In this document: piece by piece, positions 1-8,489 of the stretch
How the letters are laid out: each line of letters opens with the position of its first letter
Position numbering within the stretch: the stretch's first letter is position 1
Assembly: GCA_958428545.1 (NCBI GenBank)
Contig: CAUAGM010000002.1
Location: 124,001-188,000, forward strand
Source of the DNA: an uncultured Arcanobacterium sp.
Lineage (GTDB): Bacteria; Actinomycetota; Actinomycetes; Actinomycetales; Actinomycetaceae
Reading direction: 5' to 3'
Length of the DNA stretch: 64,000 bases
Position numbers and translations under genes: made by a program
Notes under the pieces: generated by a model
The model's input: only the letters and a program-made list of their open reading frames with translations
Told to the model about the DNA's origin: nothing
Database searches by the model: none

Positions 1-1403
1 CTTCAGCGCTTGGAGCTGATACTGCGCAGTTACGAGGAATACTTAGTCAGGGTGTTATTGAAGTAGTCGTTCAATCGCTTACCTTGTTAGGTGCACTCTT
101 TATGATGTTTTCTGTTGATTGGATCCTTTCTGCTGTCGTAGTCGTAGCTGTATTACTTTTGCTCTTTTCTGGTATCCTTCTGGGTTCTCACACACGCCCT
201 GCTGCAGAGGCTGTACAAGAAAGCGTGGGACAAATGTCCGCAAGCTTCAGTCGGGTGCTAGGTGGGATTCGTACGGTAAAAGCTTTTGTCGGTGAACAGT
301 CTTTTCTCGTATCCATTCAAAAAGCTGCTGAGTTAGCACGTGTTAATGGTCTTCGGGTCGCTCGTTTGAAAGCAGTTGTATCTGGGTTCACGCAGTCCGC
401 TATCCAAATCATTCTTTTTGTGGTTGTCGGTTTAGGAGCAATTAGGGTGGCTTCCGGAAGCCTGACTATTGGCGATCTCACCTCTTTTATTATGTATGTG
501 ATGCTAGTCTTTACTCCAGCGGCGATGCTAGGAGGTGTGGTCGCATCAATTTCTGAAGGTGTTGGTGCGTATTCACGCGTTGCGAGATTTAGGGCTTGGC
601 CCCAAGAACTCTCTTGCGTTTTTGGAAAGCATGAGTCCTCTCCTCCGGACAACAACTTAGAAGTCGCATTAAATAATATATACTTATCGTATCCAATAGA
701 TGCAAAAGAATCGTCCCATAGTGAAGAACATGCTCTAATCGATGTTTCCATTTCTGTAGAAAGCAGTTCTTTTGTTGCGCTTGTGGGACGTTCTGGAGCT
801 GGTAAATCCAGCATCTTTAACGTATTGGAAGGTTTCTATCTACCTCAGGAGGGCAGTGTTTTCGTTGACGGGATTTCGCTAGGCAGTGTCCCTATGCATC
901 AGTGGAGAAAGAACTTTGCTCTCATTGATCAAGATGCCCCCGTCTTTGCAGGATCCGTAAAGGATAATCTGAAATTCGTAAATCCTGGAGCCTCTGATGA
1001 AGAATTGAATATTGCTCTTGGTCAGGCGCGAGTCTATATTGGTGGCAGAATGGCATCGTTGTCTATGACCTTGGGTGAAGGTGGTACTGGCCTAAGCGGC
1101 GGTGAGCGGCAACGTCTAGCGTTAGCTCGTGCATTTTTGTCTGACGCACCGATTATTTTGCTTGATGAAGCGACTTCAAGTCTTGATTCAATTACTGAGC
1201 AAGAAGTCCATGAAGCGCTATTCAAGCTTAGACGGGATAAAACGGTTATTGTGATTGCCCATCGTTTGGCAACAATATCTTCAGCCGATAATATTTATGT
1301 CATTGACGAAGGGCGGATTGTTGCCGAAGGGAATCATTTTGAGCTGTTGAGAGACTGCAACTTGTATAGAGAACTGGTGAAAAGCCAGGCAATAGCGAAA
1401 TAG
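1..1403 (+). CDS. ABC exporter, fused membrane and ATPase domains (5' truncated)
   Basis: The frame is open from base 3, so the start lies left of the window; the first visible ATG (84) is internal. The visible part is about 466 residues. The first 180 hold hydrophobic segments of an exporter transmembrane domain. The ATPase domain follows, with Walker A GRSGAGKSS (about residue 261), Q-loop IDQD, signature LSGGERQRL (about 364), Walker B IILLDEATSS and H-loop IAHRL. This is the half-transporter layout of type IV exporters, which usually dimerise in the membrane to export lipids, peptides or drugs. The substrate cannot be read from sequence. The gene is more A/T-rich than the prophage and looks chromosomal. 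A partner half-transporter may lie upstream. Confidence 0.9.
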   Translation, partial: SALGADTAQLRGILSQGVIEVVVQSLTLLGALFMMFSVDWILSAVVVVAVLLLLFSGILLGSHTRPAAEAVQESVGQMSASFSRVLGGIRTVKAFVGEQSFLVSIQKAAELARVNGLRVARLKAVVSGFTQSAIQIILFVVVGLGAIRVASGSLTIGDLTSFIMYVMLVFTPAAMLGGVVASISEGVGAYSRVARFRAWPQELSCVFGKHESSPPDNNLEVALNNIYLSYPIDAKESSHSEEHALIDVSISVESSSFVALVGRSGAGKSSIFNVLEGFYLPQEGSVFVDGISLGSVPMHQWRKNFALIDQDAPVFAGSVKDNLKFVNPGASDEELNIALGQARVYIGGRMASLSMTLGEGGTGLSGGERQRLALARAFLSDAPIILLDEATSSLDSITEQEVHEALFKLRRDKTVIVIAHRLATISSADNIYVIDEGRIVAEGNHFELLRDCNLYRELVKSQAIAK

Positions 1404-1668
1404 TATACTCATTTATGGACTTTTAACCAAGTGCAGGCGGAGCTCTTAACTTATTTAGATAGCTTTGAAGCATACGGGGCTTTGCTCCTACTTGTTTTGA
1501 AGTTGATAGGAAGATATCTAGTGGGTATTAGCCAGAGTTCCAAGGGCGTGTAATTGAAAAACGCCTGCGAAGTATCTGCTTCTCTCATACGCCTGCTGCT
1601 TCACGGAGCTGTATTTTGTTCATGTTCTTTGTCTATGAGGATCTTCCAAAGCTTGTTGTATTGGATCT
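1404..1668. other. Intergenic region between ABC exporter and ABC-3C operon
   Basis: About 265 bases separate the convergent ABC exporter and ABC-3C genes. I see no convincing gene, strong terminator hairpin or attachment-site repeat here. Confidence 0.5.
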
Positions 1669-3318
1669 TCATGGGCGGTCCTTTCGGCTCCACTTTTCGC
1701 CGAATAAGGCGTGCTCGTTGTTGTCGAGCTTGAGCACCATGGTTCGCTTGATGATAGCTTTGGCTTGTTCGGTGCAGTCGCTTATTTTATCGACGGCGAT
1801 AAAGATCTGCTTCTCGACTTGGTCGTTGTATACACGGATGAGGTTGCTGAGGTCGGTGCGTGACATGGAATCAAACATGATGGAGTCATGCGCGATGGCT
1901 GGGAGCGTTGTATTTTGGGCTACCGCCAGGTCATACATGATCATGCCGCGATGGTTGGTGCCGGTTCCTATGTCTCGGGGCGTCTCGAAATCGTAGCTGT
2001 TGAACGCGTTGAGCGAGAGCCTTGGAGCGTTGTATTCGCCACCGGTTACTTCTTCATTAATGGCTTCCATCTGGCTGTTGATTGCAATTTCAATGTGCGA
2101 GAGCACCGCATCAAGCTGCTGTTGATAGCGGGTATTGGCCTGTTGCTTTTCTTTTTGGAGCCGATCGCGAGTATCAAAAGCATCGTTTTCATCTTGTAGC
2201 TTATTGATGCGCCGATCGAGTTCTGTGTAGGCATCCAAGAACTCGTCTGTGAATGCTTTTGAAGCTGGTATGGAATCTATACGCGCTAACAAGTCAGCCG
2301 CCTGCTCCTCGAGTGTTGCAAGTAGCTTGGTGACGTGGGCGTGAGCTGCTTCGAGTTCTTCACCGAGGATTGCTTGTATCTTCGTATGAAACTTCTCAAT
2401 CTCTACAAGCTTTGCAAGGTTCGCCCCTGGGAAGAATTCTTGCAGGCTTTTGAGGTCAGCTTCGGTTGGGTATGCGCCGTGGTGGATATTCAGGTCAAGC
2501 AGGTGCAGCTCGTCTTTCTTGCTTGTAATCTCGCGGTGCAGATCATTGAGCTGGCGCTTGAGCTCGTTACGTTCGTTCGCTTTCTCGATTTCTGCCGGTT
2601 CTACATCAGTCTCATCGGATTGGGCGAGTTTGCGCCGGTCTTCCTCTAGAGCAGCGATTTCTACTACGTTCTGCTTGTATTTGGTCATTCCATCAACGGC
2701 TGAGGGTATGAATTCATAGCGGCGTGCCGCTTTGAATGCTGAGATTTTGTTTTCTGCTTGTTGCAGTTGTTCTTTGAAGTCCTTGATTTCGTCGTAGTAC
2801 CCGAATAGCGCGATTAGGACGGTGATTGCGTCCTTTTGGGATTCGTCACCTCCACGCGTTTGCAGGGGCCTGAGTTCGTTGTGGTTGTTCTTGCCGTAGA
2901 TTCGGAAGAAGCGGCTGAGCGTATTCCTGTATTTCAGTCCTGGCAGATCCATGTGGTACTTCTCCGCAAGCCAAGCGTTGAACTCTTCAATATCCCTTGT
3001 GCCGATGACGGTTTGGTTTTCATCGACTTGTGCGACAAGTTTTGGGTCGGTGGGAGTCCTAGCGAAGTGGTACAGCCCGTCAGCGAATTCGAATGTGAAG
3101 TAAATCGTATGGTCGTCCAGTTCTTTGACAGCATCACTACCAACATACGTGTTACCACCGAATGCAAAGTCGATGATGAGCATCATGGTTGATTTGCCGA
3201 TAGATCCAGCTTCGCCTTTGACTGCACCCAGAATAGTGTTCAGACCACGAGCGAACTTGATAGGCGGGCGTAGCTGTCCATCTTCACGGAATAGTCGACA
3301 GCTGATCTGTTTTAGCAT
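1669..3318 (-). CDS. DUF2326 P-loop ATPase, ABC-three-component system
   Basis: 549 aa. An N-terminal P-loop, GSIGKST (residues 38-44), sits in the SMC/RecN-like ABC ATPase context typical of DUF2326. Long charged coiled-coil stretches fill roughly residues 180-400. A C-terminal segment with IAHDS (about 475) fits the Walker B/D-loop half of a split ABC ATPase head. DUF2326 ATPases are the ABC component of ABC-3C systems, a predicted class of prokaryotic conflict or defence systems. It is the last gene of a three-gene minus-strand operon and overlaps the middle component by 7 bases. A role in sensing DNA or phage is inferred from the family, not shown here. Confidence 0.85.
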   Translation of the reverse strand: MLKQISCRLFREDGQLRPPIKFARGLNTILGAVKGEAGSIGKSTMMLIIDFAFGGNTYVGSDAVKELDDHTIYFTFEFADGLYHFARTPTDPKLVAQVDENQTVIGTRDIEEFNAWLAEKYHMDLPGLKYRNTLSRFFRIYGKNNHNELRPLQTRGGDESQKDAITVLIALFGYYDEIKDFKEQLQQAENKISAFKAARRYEFIPSAVDGMTKYKQNVVEIAALEEDRRKLAQSDETDVEPAEIEKANERNELKRQLNDLHREITSKKDELHLLDLNIHHGAYPTEADLKSLQEFFPGANLAKLVEIEKFHTKIQAILGEELEAAHAHVTKLLATLEEQAADLLARIDSIPASKAFTDEFLDAYTELDRRINKLQDENDAFDTRDRLQKEKQQANTRYQQQLDAVLSHIEIAINSQMEAINEEVTGGEYNAPRLSLNAFNSYDFETPRDIGTGTNHRGMIMYDLAVAQNTTLPAIAHDSIMFDSMSRTDLSNLIRVYNDQVEKQIFIAVDKISDCTEQAKAIIKRTMVLKLDNNEHALFGEKWSRKDRP

Positions 3319-3530
3319 CGGTGTAGTTTCCCTTCTTCACTGAGCGCAATCCGACCAAGCACATACAGGCAATCCAGGGCTTCAATGAGCCTAGTTGGAT
3401 CAGTATTGGTGCTGGCAAGATCTAGGGCGATTTCGTTAGGCGTTTTTGACGTCTCGAGGTTGCGCAGGATTTCTGGCAGCAGTGGTAGCACGCTGTCTTG
3501 GTAGGCGAAAAGTTTACTTGGTAGCAGCAT
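3312..3530 (-). CDS. ABC-three-component middle component (MC6-like)
   Basis: 72 aa, predicted helical, with no catalytic motif. It begins MLLPSKLF and carries a hydrophobic core ending in LIEALDCLYVLGRIAL. Its size, winged-helix-like pattern and place between the nuclease-like protein and the DUF2326 ATPase match the small middle components of ABC-3C systems. I recall the MC6 group as most similar. It overlaps the upstream gene by 17 bases and the downstream gene by 7, so translation is coupled. It probably bridges ATPase and effector. The subtype is from memory and needs a profile search. Confidence 0.7.
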   Translation of the reverse strand: MLLPSKLFAYQDSVLPLLPEILRNLETSKTPNEIALDLASTNTDPTRLIEALDCLYVLGRIALSEEGKLHRC

Positions 3531-4680
3531 CGAACACCTCGCAGGATTGAACGAAATAGGAAATCACGTAGGCGCAGTATCTTTGGTCTTGTTTCGTGAT
3601 TTGGCTCAGGCGTTTTGATAGCTCGTCGTGAATGACGAGCTTATCGAACTTCTTATCCGCGAGCTTTCGATAGGAGGCCTTGATTTGAGCGCGCAGTAGT
3701 TCTTCATCGAAAGTTTTAATACGGGCTTGTTCTTTTAGCTGGTTTTGGATGAATCTGAAGAATCTCGTCACGTGCTGCATGACCTCATCGAAAAGGAAAA
3801 AGTCGGAGGCCTCGTCTATTTTGCTTTTAACCGCTACGGGATCGAAGTTGAGTGGTTCGAAGTCTTTCGGATTCGCGCGTGCCAGGTTTTCTACTACCCT
3901 CGTGATGCCACGCTCAATCTGGACAGCGGTGAGGGTTTGCCTAGCTCTAGCGCTTCGTTCTTGAATTTCTTTAATCTTTTTCAGTTCTTTTTCCTCGGCC
4001 TTTTTATGGCCGAGAACATACTGATTGAAGCACTTGGAACACAAAGCCACGAGGTTTCCGTATTCGGCTTTATCTCCAGCGATACGTGCCGCTTCATATA
4101 CGGCCTGCGATTGCCCACTAGGAGCAACATTTTGTAAAGATTCTCCGCAACCGGGTTTTGAGCACACGTATTTACAGTCTTCAAGGAGACGCGACCCGTA
4201 TTTATTAATAGCTGCCATCGAGCCTGTTTTGGCTCGCTGCAACTTACGATCAGCTTCAAGAGACGGATCGACAGTTAAACGTAGCGATTCCTGAATCAGA
4301 TCGAAGAATACGTCTCCAACGTTATCGACGCTAACTTCCTTGTCGGTGAACGGGGCGATGGATTCGGCAAGTGCTGCTTTTACCTCATCTGCGGCCTCTG
4401 TTGGGACACCCTCAATATAATCGAGCGAATCAACGAACTCCCTGCGAGTTGGATTGTTCAGCATTTCCCGGGCTAGTTTCTTCGATGCTCCGCGTTTGTA
4501 GTACTGCTCTAGGGTTGTATCCGCCCGGGCAGCGTCTGGGGTTTTGTCTCGTGAGGTGTACCAGAGTTCTTCAGGCACAGAGCATAGTCGGCTAATCATG
4601 CTCCGCATATAAGGGGCAACGTTCATTCCCTCGCTCAGGTGCGGGTAAGCGGCTTTCATCAGCTCTGTGAATAGGCTCAT
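3514..4680 (-). CDS. ABC-3C effector with HNH-like Cys cluster
   Basis: 388 aa. A central HNH/zinc-finger-like motif has C173 and C178 (in CSKPGC) and C214 and C217 (in LCSKC), spaced as in HNH-type nuclease folds. The C-terminal ~150 residues are helical and fit the C-terminal domain that links effectors to ABC-3C partners. First gene of the operon, with GAGGTGAG just before the ATG. By analogy with ABC-3C systems it is the likely effector, perhaps a nuclease, unleashed by the ATPase. The classic HNH histidines are not obvious, so activity is uncertain. Confidence 0.72.
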   Translation of the reverse strand: MSLFTELMKAAYPHLSEGMNVAPYMRSMISRLCSVPEELWYTSRDKTPDAARADTTLEQYYKRGASKKLAREMLNNPTRREFVDSLDYIEGVPTEAADEVKAALAESIAPFTDKEVSVDNVGDVFFDLIQESLRLTVDPSLEADRKLQRAKTGSMAAINKYGSRLLEDCKYVCSKPGCGESLQNVAPSGQSQAVYEAARIAGDKAEYGNLVALCSKCFNQYVLGHKKAEEKELKKIKEIQERSARARQTLTAVQIERGITRVVENLARANPKDFEPLNFDPVAVKSKIDEASDFFLFDEVMQHVTRFFRFIQNQLKEQARIKTFDEELLRAQIKASYRKLADKKFDKLVIHDELSKRLSQITKQDQRYCAYVISYFVQSCEVFDAATK

Positions 4681-5127
4681 CGCTCACCTCACCCCATCAG
4701 TTTTGTCCTGCTTGTTCTGCACTGTCCTAAACCATATCGATTAGCAAATGTCTGTTTTCTATCGTAGAAGCCAAGCGAATCGAAGCCTAGGTTGTGCGAG
4801 AGATTTCCAGAGTTAATTCTATCGAAATTGGCTCTAAAAATAGCTCAGCTCGCTTGGTGCGCAAAGCTGGTGGCAGGTTCGCCCAGCTAGAGCGCTGATG
4901 GTTGCAAACATCGGCGTGTGGCTCCACTGGTGCCGGTGCAAGCTACACAGGCAGATTCCTCTGTAAAACCGAGGGAGCCAATTGAGTGAGCTGACGCTGG
5001 CGGGCAATCCGATTATGGGTTGCCCGCCACTTCTTTATCAGCGCTCAAGACGGCTTCGGTTTGCAGAAACAAGTGAATAACGGCAGCTCGCTCATGCGGC
5101 TCTTTCTGACAAAGAAAGGGCGCTGCC
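4681..5127. other. Divergent intergenic region at the prophage left edge
   Basis: About 447 bases separate the divergent ABC-3C operon and the first rightward phage gene. It must hold both promoters and is the likeliest place for the left prophage junction. Apart from the 4998-5029 hairpin I found no gene. I could not find a convincing direct repeat shared with the right end (50450-50660), so no attachment site is called. Confidence 0.5.
4998..5036 (+). terminator. 10-bp hairpin, possible terminator
   Basis: A perfect 10-bp stem (TGGCGGGCAA at 4998-5007 pairing with TTGCCCGCCA at 5020-5029) is followed by a short T-rich stretch. It could stop leftover host transcription entering the prophage. 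The T-tract is weak, so it may instead be an operator or RNA element. Confidence 0.45.
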
Positions 5128-5616
5128 ATGAGCACGACCGACAACACGCCAAATCACGTCACTTTCCGCTTCGATTACGTCACTGACGAGCGCATCGAAG
5201 TCCAACTCCCAACCGATAGCCCGATTACGCAGGCCCTGCTGGAGCATGATGCGCGATGGAAGAAAACTAACAGGGCAGACACGCGCCGAGATCGGCACTC
5301 GTCACCATCGGAGTTCCCAGTGGAAGGGATGCATTTCGCTGCGGATATTGATATCGAGCGCAATGTCATCAATAAAGAGGCGGTTGCTACTGCGTTCGCT
5401 GGACTGTCCGAGCGCCAACGATTCCTGATCGAAGCAGTCGTCTTAGATGGGTACTCCTTTGTCGAAATAGCGCGAGCTGAAAACAAGGACGAGTCAGCTA
5501 TTCGTCACGCTTACAACAGGGCGATTAAGCGGGCGCGAAAGGTTCTCGAGGCCGACCGTCCGGAATCGACCTGTGGCGTGGCTTATAGAGCAAGGCAACA
5601 ACAGACCGAGAAATAA
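5128..5616 (+). CDS. Sigma-70 region-4-like phage regulator
   Basis: 162 aa. Residues about 88-140 form a sigma-70 region-4 type helix-turn-helix (LSERQRFLIEAVVLDGYSF, then SAIRHAYNRAIKRARK). The N-terminal half is not recognisable, and no sigma region 2 is seen, so this is not a complete sigma factor. Such proteins open the early operons of many phages and conjugative elements and act as transcription activators. First rightward gene of the prophage. A CCGTCCG-N16-TGGCTTA element lies inside its last codons, reading into the next gene. Confidence 0.65.
   Translation: MSTTDNTPNHVTFRFDYVTDERIEVQLPTDSPITQALLEHDARWKKTNRADTRRDRHSSPSEFPVEGMHFAADIDIERNVINKEAVATAFAGLSERQRFLIEAVVLDGYSFVEIARAENKDESAIRHAYNRAIKRARKVLEADRPESTCGVAYRARQQQTEK
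5556..5585 (+). promoter_or_regulatory. Bipartite element CCGTCCG-N16-TGGCTTA, copy 1
   Basis: CCGTCCG at 5556-5562 and TGGCTTA at 5579-5585 with exactly 16 bases between. It lies inside the 3' end of the sigma-like gene, 44 bases before the next start. Three more copies with the same spacer occur at 11398, 19289 and 46935. The geometry resembles a promoter with a non-housekeeping consensus; an operator is the alternative. Confidence 0.6.
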
Positions 5617-5628
5617 GGAGTGATTGCA

Positions 5629-5838
5629 ATGCGCAAAACAAAACACACAAGCCTGCTAGGCAGGCTGATCCGGAAAGCAACCGGCCGCACCGACCGCGTC
5701 GCAGTTGGCAAGCATCGCAAGCCACGAGTCGAGCCGCAGACAGTGAACCTTGTCGATGATGATGACGATCTGATGGCACTCGCTAAGGCGCTCTACCCCG
5801 AGCGTTACGGCATGGATGTGAAGGAGTCCGTGAAATGA
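5629..5838 (+). CDS. Small basic phage protein
   Basis: 69 aa, Arg/Lys/His-rich in the first half and acidic (VDDDDDLMALAKALYPERY) in the second. The ATG at 5629 is chosen over an in-frame GTG at 5620 because AAGGAG (5614-5619) touches the GTG but is well spaced from the ATG. The stop overlaps the next gene. Not recognised; part of the early operon behind copy 1 of the bipartite element. Confidence 0.6.
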   Translation: MRKTKHTSLLGRLIRKATGRTDRVAVGKHRKPRVEPQTVNLVDDDDDLMALAKALYPERYGMDVKESVK

Positions 5839-6236
5839 CTCCGATCAACCATATTGAGAATCTGCGCCAAATTTTCGCCAACATTCGCCAAAATCTCACC
5901 GAGCTGAACAGAGAGTTGGAGGCTACCGAGACTGACCTGCTGTATTGGATGGAATCAGGTGTGGAGGCAGACTACATGCTCACCACCGAAACCGATAACG
6001 ATACTCAGCCGACGCTACCAGAACAAGATCCGGTCGAGCCGGTATCAGAGCCTGTGGAGCTGGTTAGCCTTGAGGATGCTCGCGGTGAACTCGCCGAAAT
6101 CTCGCGTGCAGGGTTCACCGACGACATCAAGGCACTAATTCGTGCCCAAGGCAAAGTGAAGCTCTCCGAGCTGAGCCTTGAGCAGGTCAACGAGGTGCTC
6201 ATCTCGGCGAGGGAGGCCGCCAATGCCACCCAGTAA
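5835..6236 (+). CDS. Acidic hypothetical phage protein
   Basis: 133 aa, strongly acidic. An N-terminal helical, coiled-coil-like segment is followed by a Pro/Glu/Val-rich linker and a C-terminal helical segment (KLSELSLEQVNEVLISARE). Its start overlaps the previous stop and it overlaps the DUF2800 gene by 14 bases, so the three are coupled. The position fits an early accessory protein of recombination or replication. Function unknown. Confidence 0.6.
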   Translation: MTPINHIENLRQIFANIRQNLTELNRELEATETDLLYWMESGVEADYMLTTETDNDTQPTLPEQDPVEPVSEPVELVSLEDARGELAEISRAGFTDDIKALIRAQGKVKLSELSLEQVNEVLISAREAANATQ

Positions 6237-7359
6237 ACACGCAACACTGTCCGCTTCCTCGGCACACCGATGGCTCAACTGTCCACCTTCTTCCTTGCTC
6301 GCAAAAGGATATGAAGATGCCCCTTCGGAGGCTGCGTTGCAGGGCACGGCAGCACACGCTCTGGCTGAGCACAAGCTCCGCCGGGCACTCAAGCAGCAGT
6401 CCAAACGACCCATCTCAAAATTCGAAGACGACGAGATGGACGAGTACACGGATGACTACGTCGAGTTTGTACTCGAGCAATACGCCAAAGCCCAGGAAAC
6501 ATCGGCTGATGCACTGATCTATATCGAGCAACGCCTCGACTTTAGCCACCTCGTGCCAGATGGTTTCGGCACTGGCGACTGTCTCATCATTGCCGACGGC
6601 ACCTTGCAGGTCATCGACCTGAAGTACGGACTCGGGGTGCTGGTGGAGGCAGAAGCCAATCCACAACTTCAGCTCTACGCTTTGGGGGCGCTTCGCTTGT
6701 TCGATGCGCTTTATGACATTGAACAGGTGACGGTGACTATTTTCCAGCCACGGCGCGACAACGTCTCTACCTGGACGATCAGCGTGACCAAGCTGAACGA
6801 GTGGGCGGAACAGACGCTCAAGCCTGCTGCCGCGTTGGCTGCGAACAGTGGCGGCGAGTTTTGTGCCGGTGCCTGGTGTCAGTTCTGCCCCATAGCCGCG
6901 ACGTGCCGAGCCAGGGCTGAAGCGAATATGAAGCTTGCCAAACACGAGTTCGCTCCCCCAGCGGAACTCTCTGCTGACGAGGTAGCCGACGTGCTCACGC
7001 GGATTCCTGAACTAACCAAATGGGCTAGCGACGTACAGGACTACGCCCTCGGAAAGGCTCTTGAAGGTGAGCATTATGCGGGCTTCAAGTTGGTGGCAAG
7101 CCGCTCAATCCGCAAATACGCCGATGAGGCTGCAGTGGCTGAGGCTGCGAAAGCTGCTGGCTATAAGGACATCTACAAGCAACAGCTCTTGACCATTACG
7201 GCGATGGAAAAGCTCATGGGCAGGAAGCAGTTTGCCGAGGTTCTCGGTGACCTGGTGGTCAAGCCTGAGGGCAAGCCAACACTCGTCCCCTTATCTGACA
7301 AACGCCCGGAACTCAGCATGAGTTCTGCGGCTGACGATTTCGGAGGTGATGGAAAGTGA
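6223..7359 (+). CDS. DUF2800 phage protein, RecB-like nuclease fold
   Basis: 378 aa. Begins MPPSKHATLSASSAHRWLNC, the signature start of DUF2800 proteins. A RecB/PD-(D/E)XK-like core is visible (GTGDCLIIADG followed by VIDLKYGLG). A Cys cluster CAGAWCQFCPIAATC fits the iron-sulfur or zinc site of this class. The ATG at 6223 with GGGAGG 6 bases upstream is preferred to an upstream alternative start. In related phages the gene sits with DUF2815 and polymerase genes in a recombination/replication operon, as here. Exonuclease activity is inferred from the fold. Confidence 0.85.
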   Translation: MPPSKHATLSASSAHRWLNCPPSSLLAKGYEDAPSEAALQGTAAHALAEHKLRRALKQQSKRPISKFEDDEMDEYTDDYVEFVLEQYAKAQETSADALIYIEQRLDFSHLVPDGFGTGDCLIIADGTLQVIDLKYGLGVLVEAEANPQLQLYALGALRLFDALYDIEQVTVTIFQPRRDNVSTWTISVTKLNEWAEQTLKPAAALAANSGGEFCAGAWCQFCPIAATCRARAEANMKLAKHEFAPPAELSADEVADVLTRIPELTKWASDVQDYALGKALEGEHYAGFKLVASRSIRKYADEAAVAEAAKAAGYKDIYKQQLLTITAMEKLMGRKQFAEVLGDLVVKPEGKPTLVPLSDKRPELSMSSAADDFGGDGK

Positions 7360-7853
7360 AAACTATCCCGCTCACCAAAGGCCTCGTCGCGGTAGTCGAT
7401 GATGCAGACTACTCGAAGCTATCGCCATACTCCTGGTACGCCGTTGGCCGTCCAGGAAACGAATATGCAGCTCGCTACGGAGGGCATAACAAAGGATCGA
7501 GTAGCCATATTCGGATGCACCGTGAACTCCTTAATGCTCCTGCTGGAATCGAAGTCGATCACGTAAATGGCAACCGACTCGATAACCGCCGAGCAAATCT
7601 CAGGCTGGCCACGAGAACGCAGAATGCGTGCAACCGAAGCAAATTCCGAGGCAAACACCATTCACGCTTCAAGGGCGTGACGTATCACGTGCGTGATCAA
7701 TGTTGGCAAGCATCCATACGCCATCACGACAAGCACATCTACCTAGGCAGTTTTGAGTCCGAAGTAGAAGCAGCCGCCGCCTACAACAAAGCAGCAATCA
7801 ACTACCAAGGCAAATTCGCCAAACTCAACGAATTACAAGGAGAAAACAAATGA
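7356..7853 (+). CDS. HNH endonuclease with AP2-like domain
   Basis: 165 aa. The HNH core is EVDHVNGNRLDNRRANLR. The C-terminal AP2-type DNA-binding motif runs from SRFKGVTYHVRDQCWQASI to the region YLGSFESEVEAAAAYNKAA. This pairing is typical of free-standing homing endonucleases of phages. GTG start at 7356 overlapping the DUF2800 stop; its own stop overlaps the DUF2815 start. It splits a gene pair (DUF2800-DUF2815) that is usually adjacent, which suggests a mobile insertion that kept the operon intact. Confidence 0.85.
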   Translation: MKTIPLTKGLVAVVDDADYSKLSPYSWYAVGRPGNEYAARYGGHNKGSSSHIRMHRELLNAPAGIEVDHVNGNRLDNRRANLRLATRTQNACNRSKFRGKHHSRFKGVTYHVRDQCWQASIRHHDKHIYLGSFESEVEAAAAYNKAAINYQGKFAKLNELQGENK

Positions 7854-8413
7854 ACAAGACAATCCAGAACAAGAAGAACACAACCAAGGTAATCACTGGC
7901 GAAGTCCGGCTCAGCTACGCAACGGTCTGGGAGCCTAAATCCATCAATGGCGGCAAGGAGAAATACTCTGCCAGCCTCTTGATTCCGAAAGACGATAAGG
8001 AAACGCTGGACGCGATTGAGGCGGCGATTGACGCTGCGATCAAGGAAGGTATTGGTAAGTTTGGTGGCAAGATTCCACCACGCGGCTCCCTCAAGCTCCC
8101 GCTGCGTGACGGGGATACAGAGCGTGATGACGAAGCCTACGCCGGGCACTACTTCGTGAACGCCAACTCCATCAACCAGCCACAAATTGTGGATGGCAAC
8201 GTGGCACCCATCTTGGATCGCTCGGAGGTCTACTCGGGTTGCTACGCACGAGTCTCGATCAACTTCTATGCATTCAATACCAACGGGAATCGCGGCATAG
8301 CCTGCGGACTGGGCAACATTCAAAAGACTCGGGACGGAGAACCCCTCGGCGGGCATGTCTCGGCAGCCTCCGAGTTTGATGCGTGGAATGCGGATGAGGA
8401 CTTCCTCGACTAA
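7850..8413 (+). CDS. DUF2815 family, ssDNA-binding-like protein
   Basis: 187 aa. Typical DUF2815 features: an early VITGEVRLSYATVWEP, a central SASLLIPKDD and PLRDGD, and a late GIACGLGNIQKTRDGEPLGG. This phage family is regarded as an OB-fold-like single-strand-binding protein. It follows the HNH gene with translational overlap and precedes the DNA polymerase. RBS AAGGAG upstream of ATG 7850. The function comes from the family and context. Confidence 0.82.
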   Translation: MNKTIQNKKNTTKVITGEVRLSYATVWEPKSINGGKEKYSASLLIPKDDKETLDAIEAAIDAAIKEGIGKFGGKIPPRGSLKLPLRDGDTERDDEAYAGHYFVNANSINQPQIVDGNVAPILDRSEVYSGCYARVSINFYAFNTNGNRGIACGLGNIQKTRDGEPLGGHVSAASEFDAWNADEDFLD

Positions 8414-8429
8414 CCACTAACAGACGGCT

Positions 8430-8462
8430 GGCGGGATGAAACTATCTCGGTTTCATCCCGCC
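8430..8462 (+). other. Perfect 13-bp hairpin between DUF2815 and polymerase genes
   Basis: Left arm 8430-8442 and right arm 8450-8462 are perfectly complementary (GGCGGGATGAAAC) around a 7-base loop. No T-tract follows, so it is not a standard terminator. It may act in mRNA processing or stability, or as an attenuator ahead of the polymerase gene. Confidence 0.6.
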
Positions 8463-8489
8463 TACGCGCGCATAGAAAGGAACCCTCAC

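Noticed and set aside
4919..4945. GCTCCACTGGTGCC as a displaced tmRNA 3' end (left attachment site)
   Set aside because: Similarity to CAGCTCCACTAACTGCC is short and in the wrong orientation for an attachment pair with the minus-strand ssrA end.
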